A program made the translations under genes and the position numbers. Positions 33,846 to 45,829 of a DNA stretch of 64,000 nt are shown one piece after another; the first letter of the stretch is position 1, and the number at the start of each line of letters is the position of its first letter. The stretch is from Taenia hydatigena (lineage: Eukaryota; Platyhelminthes; Cestoda; Cyclophyllidea; Taeniidae): the NCBI GenBank assembly GCA_036345935.2, contig JADWOT020000004.1, positions 10,868,565-10,932,564 on the forward strand. Direction: 5' to 3'. The notes under the pieces are model-generated. The model worked only from the letters and a program-made list of their open reading frames with translations, did no database searches and was not told the origin of the DNA.

Positions 33846-34248
33846 TGTGTGGAGTGTTCGACTGTCTGTGAAGGGGAGGAATGAGGAAGAGAAGAGGATA
33901 GGAGGTGGAGGAGGGCACATGCAGTGAAAAGCGCATCATTCCACGCGTCATCCTGCCAATTTCGACGTTTGAATCTTGAGGTAGGATGTCAATACTACTG
34001 AAACGGCGCTCGGTAGGTGGTGCTTCACCAACTCGATGGACCACAATTTCTCTCTGCTGATTAGTAGTAGTAGTGGCAGTAGTGGTAGTAAAGCCGTGGT
34101 CTGGTTTGCGTTTCAGCGGCGGCGGCTGCAGTGGTGGCAGCCACATAAGGAGGAGGAGTTGGTTGTGATGGTGGCTGTGGTGGCACATGTCCGACATTGG
34201 TAGTGAGCCGGTAAGGAGGGAAGCGACACTTGTCATTTGCTGACGCAC
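33846..34248 (-). CDS. Palindrome-arm ORF, left arm
   Basis: On the minus strand one frame is open through the arm (an extended 178-codon frame runs on to 33712). The part shared by all copies has key residues HRVGEAPPTERRF, SIDILPQDSNVEIG and GMMRFSLHVP. The right arm keeps this frame on the plus strand with mostly conservative changes, and the copy at 26.3 kb has one stop. The upstream His/Pro/Thr-rich residues come from the segment missing in the right arm. No family is recognised. It could be an exon of a real gene or a repeat that happens to stay open. Confidence 0.3.
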
Positions 34249-35112
34249 ATATTAGTAGCATTGTGTGATAAAAGCGATTCTGTCACTTTGCAACGTCACT
34301 GAGTGCCTACGTTCTGCGTGGTTGCTGCACCGTCGACGCCATCGTCGTCATCGTAACATTTGAGCAACCCAACTGTGGTTAATTCATTCAACTAATGAGG
34401 CACTTATTTATTACTTGAGCAACTGTTCGGTTGCATTTCGATGCTTTGCGTTCACTTCTGAATTCACGTGGCCTGCCTCTTCCATTACTCTTACTCCTCT
34501 TACTCTCACCATCCACGCGTCGTTATGCATGAATTGACACACTCTGTGTGTGTGAGTGTGTGTTCTTGTGCCATAATAAAGAGCAAGTGGTTCATATTGT
34601 TTTATTTCTTCTATCATAAAAACACAACCAATGAAGAAAATGCGTGTGAGCGTTGACAAACTGCCGCCTTGCACTAATTCATGCATAACGTCGCGTGGAT
34701 TGTGGAAGGAAGAGGAGTAGGAGTAATGGAAGAGGCAGGCCACTTGAATTCAGAAGTGAACGCAAAGCATCGAAATGCAACCGAACAATTGCTCGAGTAA
34801 TACATAAGTACTACAATAGTTGATTGAATTAACCACAGCTGGGTTGCTCAAATGCTACGATGACGACGACGACTTTACTACCACTACTGCTACTACTCAG
34901 CAAAGAGAAATGGTGGGCCATCGAGTTGGTAAAGCTCCACGTACCGAGCGCCGTTTCAGTAGTATTGACATCCTACCTCAAGATTCAAACGTCGAAATTG
35001 GCAGGATGACGTGTGGAATGATGCGCTTTTCGCTGCATGTGCCCTCCTCCACCTCCTATCCTCTTCCGTTCCTCATTCCTCCCCTTCACAGACAGCCGAA
35101 CACTCTACGCAA
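33852..35112. repeat. Large imperfect palindrome, about 140-base loop
   Basis: The left arm (33852-34535) and right arm (34676-35112) are reverse complements of high similarity. The arms meet around ATGCATGAATT (34525) and AATTCATGCATAACG (34676). A segment of about 240 bases (34105-34345, rich in GGCGGC and GGTGGT) is present only in the left arm. The loop holds an AATAAA-like stretch and a GT run. The outer edge lies within a TCATTCCTCCCCTTCACAGACAG stretch. Confidence 0.85.
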
Positions 35113-35131
35113 ATGCCATTACTGCAGCTAA
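34820..35131 (+). CDS. Palindrome-arm ORF, right arm
   Basis: This mirror copy has 103 codons, including an Asp run (residues about 15-19) and Thr-rich lead-in from the triplet array. The shared core follows (HRVGKAPRTERRF, SIDILPQDSNVEIG, GMMRFSLHVP). Beyond 35112 the sequence departs from the other arm and the frame stops. It is transcribed toward the intact F-box gene, 350 bases away. Function is unknown. Confidence 0.3.
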   Translation: MIELTTAGLLKCYDDDDDFTTTTATTQQREMVGHRVGKAPRTERRFSSIDILPQDSNVEIGRMTCGMMRFSLHVPSSTSYPLPFLIPPLHRQPNTLRKCHYCS

Positions 35132-35429
35132 TGAAGGACATCAGGTTTGGAAAGTGTGCAAGGGAAGTAAGCGATTGTTTGCCGTTGAATCAGCTTGTTG
35201 TTCATCAGCGACAAAGCTGATTACCGCGTCGATGTCATTGCTGCTGCAATTTATACTGCATATAGAGGATTACGAAACTCTCATGTTTGACCACTGCGTT
35301 CTTTGTCCATAAAAATGGAAGTTAAAGAGCCGACATGAATGTGTGACGATTCGAATGGGCGAAGCGATTAGAACCAGTGGGATGACAGTTGGGTGAGGTC
35401 ACTCCAAGCCCTCCCCCACAGGCGGCATC

Positions 35430-35437
35430 TATTTAAA
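35430..35437 (+). promoter_or_regulatory. TATA box of the intact F-box gene
   Basis: TATTTAAA is followed by CTTCGACAACTCCATCACGCA, 56 bases before the ATG. The same layout (TATA element, CTCGAC, then GTCACGCAGTC) is found in the two pseudogene copies. Transcription would be expected to start near 35460, giving a very short leader. Confidence 0.65.
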
Positions 35438-35485
35438 CTTCGACAACTCCATCACGCAATCCGTTCACACTAGCACATCCTAATA

Positions 35486-36457
35486 ATGGTAGGTTTTTAC
35501 TCATGTAAATTTATTTGGAAGTTCATTCATTTCCTTTATCGCCTATGATCGCATGCGTCCATAACATTTTAGGAACGCAGTGACTGCAAACGTAAAATCA
35601 CCGACCTCCCACCCGAATTGAGGTTGAGATTATGCAGATATCTGGGTGCCACGGACTTGGTAAATCTCTGCATAAGCATTCCAAGCTGGAGTTACATTCT
35701 CTCTACTCGGCGGTCCTCCACTGTTCTGCTCCAGCACATTAATCAGTGGATCTGGTGGGATAAGCATCTCTACTCACTGCTCTTCTCACAATCTTCGTCG
35801 CTTTCTTTGCGAAATGTTTCCGAAGCGATTCAATACCAGAAAGAGCAAACTGACTCCTTCAAACGCGTTTTATCTAACCTTGGTTCAGATCAGGTCCACG
35901 AAACTATACACTTCCGTGTTCTGCCAGACTTTGATTCAGCGCTACCGTCGAACTTGGGATTCACGATGCTCTTTAAAGCATTGCACTCTGAATCGCGTGA
36001 TAGTGTTTCAGTGGACAAGTTTTCCATGCTTATGCATTTTTTCCTTACACATAGATGCCCTTTCATTAGAGATGCTGCAGACAGTGAAACCAGATGCATT
36101 TTCAAACGGTTCATGTCCGATCACGAACAAGGTGGGCTGGACTGTTGCGACTGCATAATCTTCCTAGCTGATCCTTCAAATTTTGACACGTGCAAGTTGA
36201 TGGCTGTCACAAAGGCTCTCTTACCACATCAAATTCTGATTATTGCAGTCATCATCAATGGAAAGGAAAATGAGTTGAGTGAAATGGGTTGTCTCGCGAG
36301 ATTCCTTCAGACGCTCGGAGACTCCAATACCTCTCCATTGGCTGCTGCGCCGACAAACTGGCGACTATGGTGCATTAAGCTCCGTCAAAGGAGCCTAACC
36401 AACTGGTCAAATTTGCTGAGGTGGGGCTGTTATGACGTGATCTCGAGAAGGATGTAG
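35486..36457 (+). CDS. F-box protein, FBXO4-like, with ATG-only first coding exon
   Basis: Coding parts are 35486-35488 and 35573-36457, giving 295 residues. The ATG is followed at once by donor GTAGGT. The intron of 84 bases ends CATTTTAG, and exon 2 continues in phase 0. An F-box lies at residues 10-50 (ITDLPPELRLRLCRYLGATD, then LVNLCISIPSW), the module that binds SKP1 in SCF ubiquitin ligases. The rest resembles the FBXO4 substrate domain: a CDCIIFLAD strand near 195, PHQILIIAV near 220 and NWRLWCI near 265, comparable to the GTPase-like fold that binds TRF1 in vertebrates. The orthology is my reading by eye and not a search result. There are no internal stops. Two dead copies lie in this window. 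The residue-17 TTG is not the start, because the frame is open back to the acceptor. Confidence 0.75.
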
Positions 36458-36880
36458 AGTGGGCAAGTTGATGATTGTATGCCATCAAGGAGGCAATGTA
36501 TACGACTAAAGTACTTATACATCACCATTAATGATAAGGTCTTGTCTTTTTATTTCCAACTTCTTTGATTAAGTGGTTTGATTGCAAATGCCTTAGAAAA
36601 GCCATGCAATCACTGGTGTGGAATGTAGTTCAATTGCAAAGTTGTTCTTCATTTTGCCAATTCATGTGATAGTGAGGACGCTCACATTTATTCTCATTAG
36701 AACACCGCGTTGACAAACACGAGATTTCGTTGGACAAAAGTGCTATTCTTGTGGGCTACGAACACTGGTTGTTGGTGGCACTAAACGCATTTTATAGCTG
36801 GTATTCAAATATTTTGATTTTTGAGTTGAACACTGGAAAACACAACCAAGAAGGCGGAAAGTGCAAATGAATGCTGGTGC
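36458..36880. other. 3' flank of the F-box gene
   Basis: No canonical AATAAA close to the stop was seen. The nearest T-rich stretch is at about 36545-36560. No other feature is seen. Confidence 0.4.
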
Positions 36881-38248
36881 TCAGTTTGAAGCTAACAACT
36901 TTGCTTTCCCCTTAACAGCATTTATCAGATACATTAAGCAATCTATGTTATTGTGTGTGACAACAATTGGAGGTAATCCTCTACGAGAGGAGTAATTGAA
37001 GTGCGAATCTACACTTAAGTCTGAAGGGACTAGACGCCTTCTAGCAGTGTGCAAATAGTCACGCCACGGGGAAGGGTTGGGGTGTCTGCGTGCTGAAGCG
37101 TACAAGTGAACACTACACGGATCCTTTTAGCCTAACAATATGGAATCCTTTGGAAGCAAAATAGTAGGGCATGAGGTCTGCCTGCGATTTTGACCACTAA
37201 GGGAATGCCGCAGTCATTTGGTAGGGATAGAAATGGCAGGCATTTTGGCGGCAAAGGGATACTACTTCTCAGTGCAGTAGCTACGTACTTCTGGCAGAAG
37301 ATTGGGTATCGTGGGACTTCTTTGCATTTATTTCACTCTTCAGCCACCATCCTTAAGGCGGAGCGCATTTGATCTTTCTATCCACGATTCGCCGATGCCT
37401 GTACTTGACATAGCGATCAATGACCATTCGTAGATTAAAGGGCTTGACAATGTGTGTCTACACTATTTAATGTCTGTTAAAAGAATGCTACCTTACCCAT
37501 TAGAGGAGATGCAACTTGGCGCACAAAATGAAGCCTTTGAACATATAGATTGACTTGATACGAGCGTGTGCATCGATCCATGTTGATAAGGTGTGCTTTC
37601 CGTTGTATGATTGCCGGCTCATTCGCACTAGACCTCTCTGCGGCAAACTTTCGTCTGGTTGGGATAACAATAATAATTCCTTAGCCTGATGCAGGAAGGG
37701 TGTGAGTAGCCATGTGTGATACTAAACGCTATTCTTTTGCAATGTTTAGAAAGTTGATTAGGAAGCTCTTTTGAATTTCCATCGTAGAAATTAGAGCATG
37801 GTGAAATCAAACTATCTCCAATTAAATTGCTTATCAAAATTCATGCAGTTCACTATTTCTGTTGCCCATTGACCGCAGGAATGTTATGATGTTCTAAGCC
37901 ATGTGGTCGCTTTTATGCTATTTCCTGGTAGAGTCCTCTGCAGTGTTCAGATCTAAAGTCAATTTTTGTCATAATACGAGTCTGTAAATTCCGCAGTTTT
38001 AGTGTTTACTTGCGCCTGCATTTATCAAGATCATGCGACATGGAAGCACGCAGTGATAGGTGCTGAATCGTGTTCTGCAGCTTGATGCATTGACGACTGC
38101 TTGGCAGGCGTTTTGCGGACGACAACTCACAGCCATCAGCGAAGGTACCTTCCACCGTCTTCCATTTCACATTTCCCATTCGCAATCTTTGTTTCGCATT
38201 GGTCGTAGCCAGACACTCGCTGGTGTTTGATGGTGATTGAATGCCCAC
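36881..38248 (-). mobile_element. LINE remnant, C-terminal half of reverse transcriptase
   Basis: On the minus strand, 38006-38248 encodes an RT block. It has FADG (38131-38143) in place of FADD, followed by a CIKLQNTIQHLSL helix and DLDKC, matching the FADDxKL...LQxDLxxLxxWSxxxxLxFNxxKC pattern. About 1 kb downstream, 36881-37105 encodes LVPSDLSVDSHFNYSSRRGL and then CLMYLINAVKGK, matching the LGVxVSSDLxxxxH...LYxxxVRPxLEYAS end region. The gap between them is larger than in a full element, so there is an insertion or patchwork. The FADG change and frame breaks make it inactive. Confidence 0.5.
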
Positions 38249-41200
38249 TTTGTGGGCGATCCTAGCGGCTACCCTAAACCTCTACCACATGTGTCCAAAT
38301 GGCAGGTCACACTGATGTTTCTTGTACTATTGCGCGACATACAGAGGCTCGAGTGGACTTTATGCGTTCATGCAGAGTACAGCAAGTCAGTTTATTGGCC
38401 ATTTAAAAGGTCAGCACCGGGTTGGCCACTTAAATCTCTTTGACCAATTCAATGCTTTCCTTGTGCGCATTATCAAAGACCGAAAATGGTAGGTTTTAAT
38501 TTTGCATCAGTGATACTCAAAGAGTTATGATTGCAATCGACGCTCAATAAAAATAATTTAGTCCTTAGTCATAAGCGAATCAAATAACCTTTTTTGGATG
38601 GTGCGCTTGGGCTTAGTGCCCAAGAGAGTAAATTCAAATCCGCACAGCTTGAAGTTTAAAAGGAGCCACGAAAGCTGGCATTCCAAATCGATATGATAAA
38701 CTGGGATTAAAGCTCTCAAAATGGTCGCAAACCTGATGTATCAGAATTATTTTTAGAGCGATTTCCTCCGAGTTTGAAGCTGAAACACCCAATATTATGA
38801 CTCCGCATACGCGACTTGCCACCCTACATTACTACGAACATTTCCCACTCAAACAAGTTAACCCCTCTGCATCTTTTACTAGCAGGCTAAGACACATGCC
38901 TCTATTTTTGAATTTGGTGGTGTCTTCGCCATGCTCCAATCCTAGCTCAGCCCTATAAATGATAATCTGTGTGCTGGTTTCGCCAGACATCATCTGAGCG
39001 CCGTTTGCTGTCACAACCTTACCCAACCACGCATTGCTCTACTTCAGCGTCCAAAATTCTGAGGCGCACAACCGCTCTACTAAAGCGATGGTCATTTGTC
39101 ATTGCATGGAAACACTTACGTGGGATTAGGATGCTAAGCATGGGCTGAAGCTCGAGTTTGGCGAAAAAGAAACATCAGAAAGCATCCACCTAGCACTGAG
39201 GATAAAAAATGCAGAATATTTGTCAGTTATGCAAAGCGTCGTGAGGCGGGCTTGCAGAAGTCCTCTGAAGTTCCAAACAATTCCATTTTGGACGAAAAAC
39301 GTTAACGTGCCTCGGTAAAGTGAGTGGTGTGTGACTATTGCCCTAAAATGCGTGGCATTTATTGATGTGCATGATGCACCTAAAGACAGACGATGTTACG
39401 ATGGCACTTCGTCCAACGCACATCTTTGTGTACCTTACAATCGGGTCGTGTCGAACCTCTCTTCCATTTTGCTTACATGGATAAGATCAACGCAGAATTC
39501 GTCTAATTTGGACATGCGCACAATTGCAGTTTAGGATAGAGCATTTCAAAGGTCTTTGATTGCCGCCTTCTGCAGCAAAAGGCTGTCTGTAGCGAACTCT
39601 AGGATAAATTCAACAGTAGGCAGAACGTCGATGCTAAGAGACGCGGTCACATATTCTCATGTCTTTATAACAATTTTCAGCATCCTGCCTTGCCTCTTCA
39701 CTATGCACGCGGACTCTAAGACCCAAGCAGTCCTCGCGGCGACAACAAGAAAGCAATATAAATGAATGGTAGATCACTGCCCTGGCGGATCAGCTGAAAA
39801 TTCAATTATAGAGAAAGCAAGAGGCAAGCCTAACATTTCTAGACAGAGTCAGGCATTCCTTTGCTGAGGGACAATTTGCTCAATCTAGGTGGCTATTGTG
39901 AAGCGACAGGGATAGATGCAAGGAGGCGTTGGGAGAGCAGTCTTCTTCCAGTCCTCTCTCTTTTCTTAGCCACGACAAGTGCAACTTAACGATGGTTATT
40001 GCAAGTGTCGTTTAATTGGAAAGCCATCTTGTATCCACCTCTCCTGATGTGACGAATAGTGGTTTTGAAGCAGGACAGCATTGAATGCTGCACGTAGAAA
40101 AATACCAACTTGTCTACTGCCAGCCATTTTTAATGTTTCAGCGGTAAAAATGGAGCTGTGCCGTCGGAGGTTAATTCAAGAGAGAAGGATAGTAGTAGGA
40201 CCTTACCTAGTCAGACGCCTTGCTTTCAACCGAGGCAGAAGGATGCAGTGAGACTGAAAAGAGGAGAAAGGTCTTCTGAAGCAACGATTGTATGAAGAGT
40301 ACGGCAGAGCAAACCGAAGTGCTAAGGATGTCTTTGATATTCTAGTCGTAAATAACTATTTTGGAAAGAAGGGCAGAAACTCCTTTACGTTTCATGTGGC
40401 ACTGCGTCGCGTGACCTTACGTGACACGCCTCTCATCTTTAACATCACCCAGTGTCTGTTACCAACTGAAGCTGTTTGCAGCAGTGATACATAGGAGTAG
40501 ATAAGGAGAGGAAGGCCTCATACCACTGCACCACGCATGCGCGCCTCTGCTGCTAACAGGCCTCTACTGCCACGTTTTACTTTGGCCCTTCCACTTTATG
40601 TGCTCTTTTCATATTTGACGCCTTTTTCGAGCTTCTTTTAGCTTTTTGCATTTGCTTGAATTCTGTTATGCATATGTACGAACTCAATGCCACTTTGAGG
40701 AATTCCATGTGATCCCTTGTGAATGCATCACCTTTTTGCTTTCATTTGCGGTCATATTTAATCTTTCGCGTACTTGTACTATCAATCTACCTCATTTCCC
40801 CTTCACTTCCCTTTCCGCTTATTAATTTTTCGACCTGCATTTTTCCTCTTTCAAAGTGTTTTGTGTCTTGCATTTTAAGCCAACTTGGACCACCTTTGCA
40901 GTAGTTTGCCGCTTTTTGCTCTGGTTGCCGTTTTGCAGCTAAATTTTCGAAGCGTTGCTTGCTAGAATGGGTTGAATTCGGCCTGGTGGCCTGATTTTTG
41001 TAATTTTTGAGTTAACCTGCCCCAAATAATATCTGCTAACAGGCACGTTCATTCATCTCTACGTAGCTTTCAGCATGCTTCCAACTGATTTGGTATGCAT
41101 TAAGGCTAAATCAAACCTTCCACTTTGATAGATGCAACAGTTTTGCAATACTATGGCCTCAAGCCGATTCAGCTTTGCGTGTCTTTTCTTATTCCAAATA

Positions 41201-44200
41201 TATGCTCTACTTCATTTTATTCAAAGCCAGATTATGTCTGGAAGCACCCGGCTAGTGGACGGTCAGTGTAGAGTTTGGCTTCAAATAGGTTGGAATGTGG
41301 CCCTACTTTGTTGACTAGATAAGCGGAAAAGACGGAATTCCAAAGCAGGAATATCTGCTTCAAAATACTGCAACCAGAGCAATGTAAGTGAGCTAATTTA
41401 ATCAGGGCCTCGTCAGGACTTTGACACTCCTGGATGTGACATTGGACCAGGACATATCGTGTCCCTGTTCATTTGTCTGTGGGAACCACAACATCCCACT
41501 TGGCACTCACTTGTGCAAGTGCAGTAAGGAACCTTCTCTTAAAACTCTTAAGCATAACTTCAAGTAATTAAGCCTTCTCTTATTCACGGACTTCGTCCAA
41601 GTAAGTCACTTTACTATCAATGCACTAGCTGTTTCCTTGTTGTCATTTGCCTTGTATTTTCACTCGCTACGACTCTCAACAACTTTGATAAACTTTTCCA
41701 TCTATAAGCACTTTCTCTGTTACACGCTTCTCATAAACTCATCGACTTTAAAGCTATTATTATTCATAAATTTCTTGGCAATTTTGTGCTCCTGTAAAGC
41801 CAAATCTTGACATGCTTTTGTTTTGTGCGTTGTAACAGTTTGACTGTCTGGTAGAGATTCCTTTGAGGAATACTAAACTCAACACAGTTGGCAGAGAAAG
41901 GGTCAGATAAAAACTCCTAGCTTCTCATGCACCTCATTGTAATAAGTAAGCGATGCCTGCATCTAGCCCAAAAAGCAACTTATATCCTGCTCCCCTCCCC
42001 ACGTTGTGCAAATAATAAGATTATTTTCAGCCTCCTGCTCATAGTAAACAGTGCAGCCACCTTAATGTCAAAAATGTCGTCCACAGGCTTAAATTGACGA
42101 GATCTCCATAAGCGAAAATGTTAAAGATTATACGTCAATCAAGCCATCTCGTCGCTTATTTAGTTTTGCTCTGGCCCACGTGTGCATTCCATCCGCAAAA
42201 ATTTTCAGACAAATTCAGTGTGGCGGAATTTTTTGGCTGCTGGGCACAAAGCTGCTTCATTTTGCTCATTTGGAATGCTGAAACACGGCAGCAGTCACCT
42301 CGCTTCCTACAGCCTAACTAAAGGTGGACGTTGAAATCTATTCCAATCACAGGTTTGAGCCACAAATCATTTCAGTTAATACCTCTCTACCAGCGATATT
42401 TTCACAAATGTTGATATTTAACTACATCAGGAGGGTGCCTTGACAGTCGCTGTTTCCTGTAAAAATGAGCAGTGGCTTACAGGCATTAAGCCAACCGAAG
42501 AAAAGTAAGTGGCAAGGAGCAATTGTGAATTTATATGGACAAGCTCGTACGGAAAAGAAAAAATTGGCTCGCATTGGTAAAGCCACCATGAATAGGTGCG
42601 CGGTCTCTTCTGCTACGTAATTGCAGCCGGTCAGGTAGAAACTCGCAATTTTTCCTGGCAGAATTTTAGTCTGCTTCTATTGCGCCCGGGTTCCATCCTG
42701 CCGCATCAGTGCTGGAAGTCAGCACCTTGGGTCTAATATTCATATTCTGATAAGACACTGACGCCTGCAGACATTCGTCGCTTGCTCTGCTGACTGCAGT
42801 GAATCGAACTACTTACCTTCCATTTGTGGCCTGAAAATTTTATCAGACACTGCCTGCTGTAGAATTAAATGCAGCCAGCGTCTTCTGATGAACCCCTCTA
42901 ATAAGGCTGGACGTTTATCTCTTCATTTATGTACCATCCAAAGTCACTGGAATGACAACTTTGATCAGCTGAATGTGGTGTCACGAAAAACGGACATGAC
43001 GCTTTCCACGCGTCGATTCCGAATGGCGCCAAGCTCGATTTTGCGTAAGTTACTTGGTAGACTTCTACTACAGAAGGAACCGCAGCAATGGATAAAATCA
43101 TTTTTTGTTTGGATGTCCTGAAGGAGAGGTTGCATCTACAGTTTTTGAATGAATGCAGTTATTGACTTCTTCTTAACAAATACTGGTTGTTACTAAAGGG
43201 AATAATGGCCTTTGGGAACTAAATTTTCTACACCTGTTTATGTAGCAGACGTATAAGGCCAGTTTGTGTAGACTGAATCGCACTAAGATTATGTGTTAGG
43301 TGGCGCTCTGTACAAAACCATTAGTAATTTCAAAGGTAATGCAAAAGAGCATTCTTGTTGTGATACACTGCAAAGTCTAGCGACGAGTCAGCCAATCTAT
43401 TAGTTCTCTCACCATTTGATTATCGACGTAAGGGCTTCAGCATCAGTAGTAGGTGGATCACAAAGTTTGTTTTTCGCAATCACACCAATTTGTATACGCA
43501 GACACCCTGGTCCTATTTAACATAACTCGCCTCCACTTGATCCCTTCTGGCAGCAATAATTTTTGAAAACGCGTACCATTGGCAAAGAAAGTAGGCCTAC
43601 AATAACTTTTTATCATGCACATCACGCATAGTAGAGGCGAATGCAAACTTACCTTTGCTTCGAGGATGGCATATCACTATCACATCACACAAACAAGGAA
43701 CGAGGAATGTGCATGCCTTTAACCTCGCAAACATGCCGCTTACCAGTATTTGTCATGTAAAGATAAGTCCGTACTGAAAGCACGAAGCATGTTTGGCTGT
43801 GCAGCTCTAAATTTTATGTTGATCCATGCATATCCTGCAAGATAGATGTAGAAGTGGACTATCATGCCGTGGGTGGGCGCTCTACTACTTTCTAAAGCCC
43901 AATCACCCGTATTTCTGAAAAAGAATGGGCAAACAATAATGACTTCTGGCTTAAGTCCCTACCAAACAGTATCACATTGTAAGTGGATTTGCTTCTTACC
44001 AGTCACTAGTGGATTTCTAAGCAGCACATGCAGCATGCTTAATTAAACCATTGAGATGACAATGAGCCCATTGCCGGGGGCAAAATCGTTCGCAAGATCA
44101 GCAGCTACTTGATGGCTGCAAATACATTTTCACGATCGCAAGATGCTGTGCGTGGTCAGTGGGCTTCGATGCTTCAGCTGACTGAACACTGCAAGCGTGT

Positions 44201-45829
44201 TGTTGCAAGTCTTCTTGAGAAAACTTTATAGGGGGCTTCTCAAAATGTCCAGTTCTCGACTACCGTGGCGAATTTGTGTCAGTTGACTCTATGCTATGAT
44301 CTCACGAACCGTTCTTGGGCTATGTGAAAAATGGCTTGTTCTGGTCTATCTATATCTTCAAATAATCCCTTAATACATAATGGAGCTAAATCATTGGTTC
44401 GAGCCTATTTCTCACAAAAGTCTAAGTTACTGCTACTATATGGCCATTGCTTTCTAACATAGCTTAATGACGAAGATGTGCTGTTCGGTCGTCCAGCACT
44501 CCACTTTAGCAACACTGAACTGTCAGCTGTCAATCTGTCCTACATTCGGTAGGATTACTTCACCTTACTCCTGACGCAAAGCTCTGAATACCATTTGTGA
44601 GTGCTATTTCAGGTATGAGAGCGCAATGTCGCAGATGCTGACAAATGCTCCCTTGGAAGCGATATGGAAGTGTGAAAGTCCTTTGCTAGGTCTATTATAG
44701 AAGAATGCTGATTTGCTGATAGAATTTGTCGGTGCAATTAATTAACCTGACTTTGCATTTACTGAGATGAGTTCGAAAGAATGCACTCCATTTTCAATTG
44801 AGGAATAATGCTTGAGGTGTAGACGAACCCGCCTGAGTCCACGGATAGCATGAAATGCACTATTTCTCTGTTATAAGGCGACCGATCAAAGATTTCATTC
44901 AAGAACGCCAAAGGTTTTATTTTAAGATCAAATGCATGCCGTGGATTTGAAGGGATGTGGAAACAAAGTCGTAAGAAATAAGGAATAGGTAAAAATAGGC
45001 TCAATATGGGCTACTTTTAGAGAGTCAAGTTTTACTGAATGGCAATGTGGCGAAACTGCGTGACCTCTGTGCCACCATGGTCAAGATGCAAATAAAGCAT
45101 CGGAGCTACACAGTTTGATACAGACAAATAAATTAATAAGCGGCAGATTTCGCGTAGATCTAGAGTGCTGTTTTTAAGCAGTGATGAAATAGAGGTCACG
45201 ATGTTTCAAACGATGTTATTGAATGATTTTGCATGCAATTGACACAAAAGAAAGCAGTAAACGGGTCCGACAAGAACTTGCTTAATTCGATTTGTTTTTC
45301 TCAGTGTCTAACACTACTGCGATGATGCCACACAAACTGGATTGCTGCGTAAAATAGAACCAGGTTACTCCAGCGGAAGGCAATATTTGCTTGATCAATC
45401 AAAAGTAAATTAGGAAACCTTGATTCAGCATACCTTAAAGAAGCAAGTAAAATGGATCAAGGTGCCATGATTTCTGCCCAACTTAGGCCAGCTGCAAATT
45501 TCGCAGTGATGTCTATTGCAATATCAGTAGTGTAGAAAGTCGGCTCCATCTCCCTTATAAATAGATCCATGGGTAGATAGCTGTACGCAATCCAAGATCA
45601 TTGGGATGCCAAGTACATTGTGAAATGGTGAGGTGATTTGATTGCCTTAGAATCCGGGTTCTCAAGACATTGTCATTTTACATGGCTCGAAATTGTAGAT
45701 CCATTGACGTACGACAAATAGAGTGATTAGTGATAGTGATTAGCACAATTCACAAATTCGTGCGGATATTGCCGTTTCCATCGCTTTAATCAGTGCGATG
45801 GAACATTAGTGCTTTTAATTTGTCCTCAC
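38249..45829. other. Long intergenic stretch, no supported gene
   Basis: Only short frames were seen (60-81 codons) and none with a motif I trust. Pyrimidine-rich DNA lies at 40720-40880. At 38585-38640 a TTGGGCTTAGTGCCC and AATTCAAATCC pair resembles tRNA A and B boxes, and may be a tRNA-derived SINE fragment. At about 44396 GGTTCGAGCC looks like an isolated B box. A 60-codon plus frame at 41132-41314 has a hydrophobic leader. None is enough for a gene call. Confidence 0.4.

Noticed and set aside
34411..34743. 110-codon minus-strand frame across the palindrome centre
   Set aside because: It crosses the loop and both arm tips and partly encodes the same arm sequence on the two sides, so it follows from the inverted repeat and is not an independent gene.
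42870..42920. Hammerhead ribozyme core suggested by CTGATGA
   Set aside because: The required GAAA after helix II is missing, and no flanking stems can be drawn. Other CTGATG occurrences in the window that I checked also fail.
44380..44420. tRNA gene suggested by GGTTCGAGCC
   Set aside because: I could find no matching A box or cloverleaf within tRNA distance.
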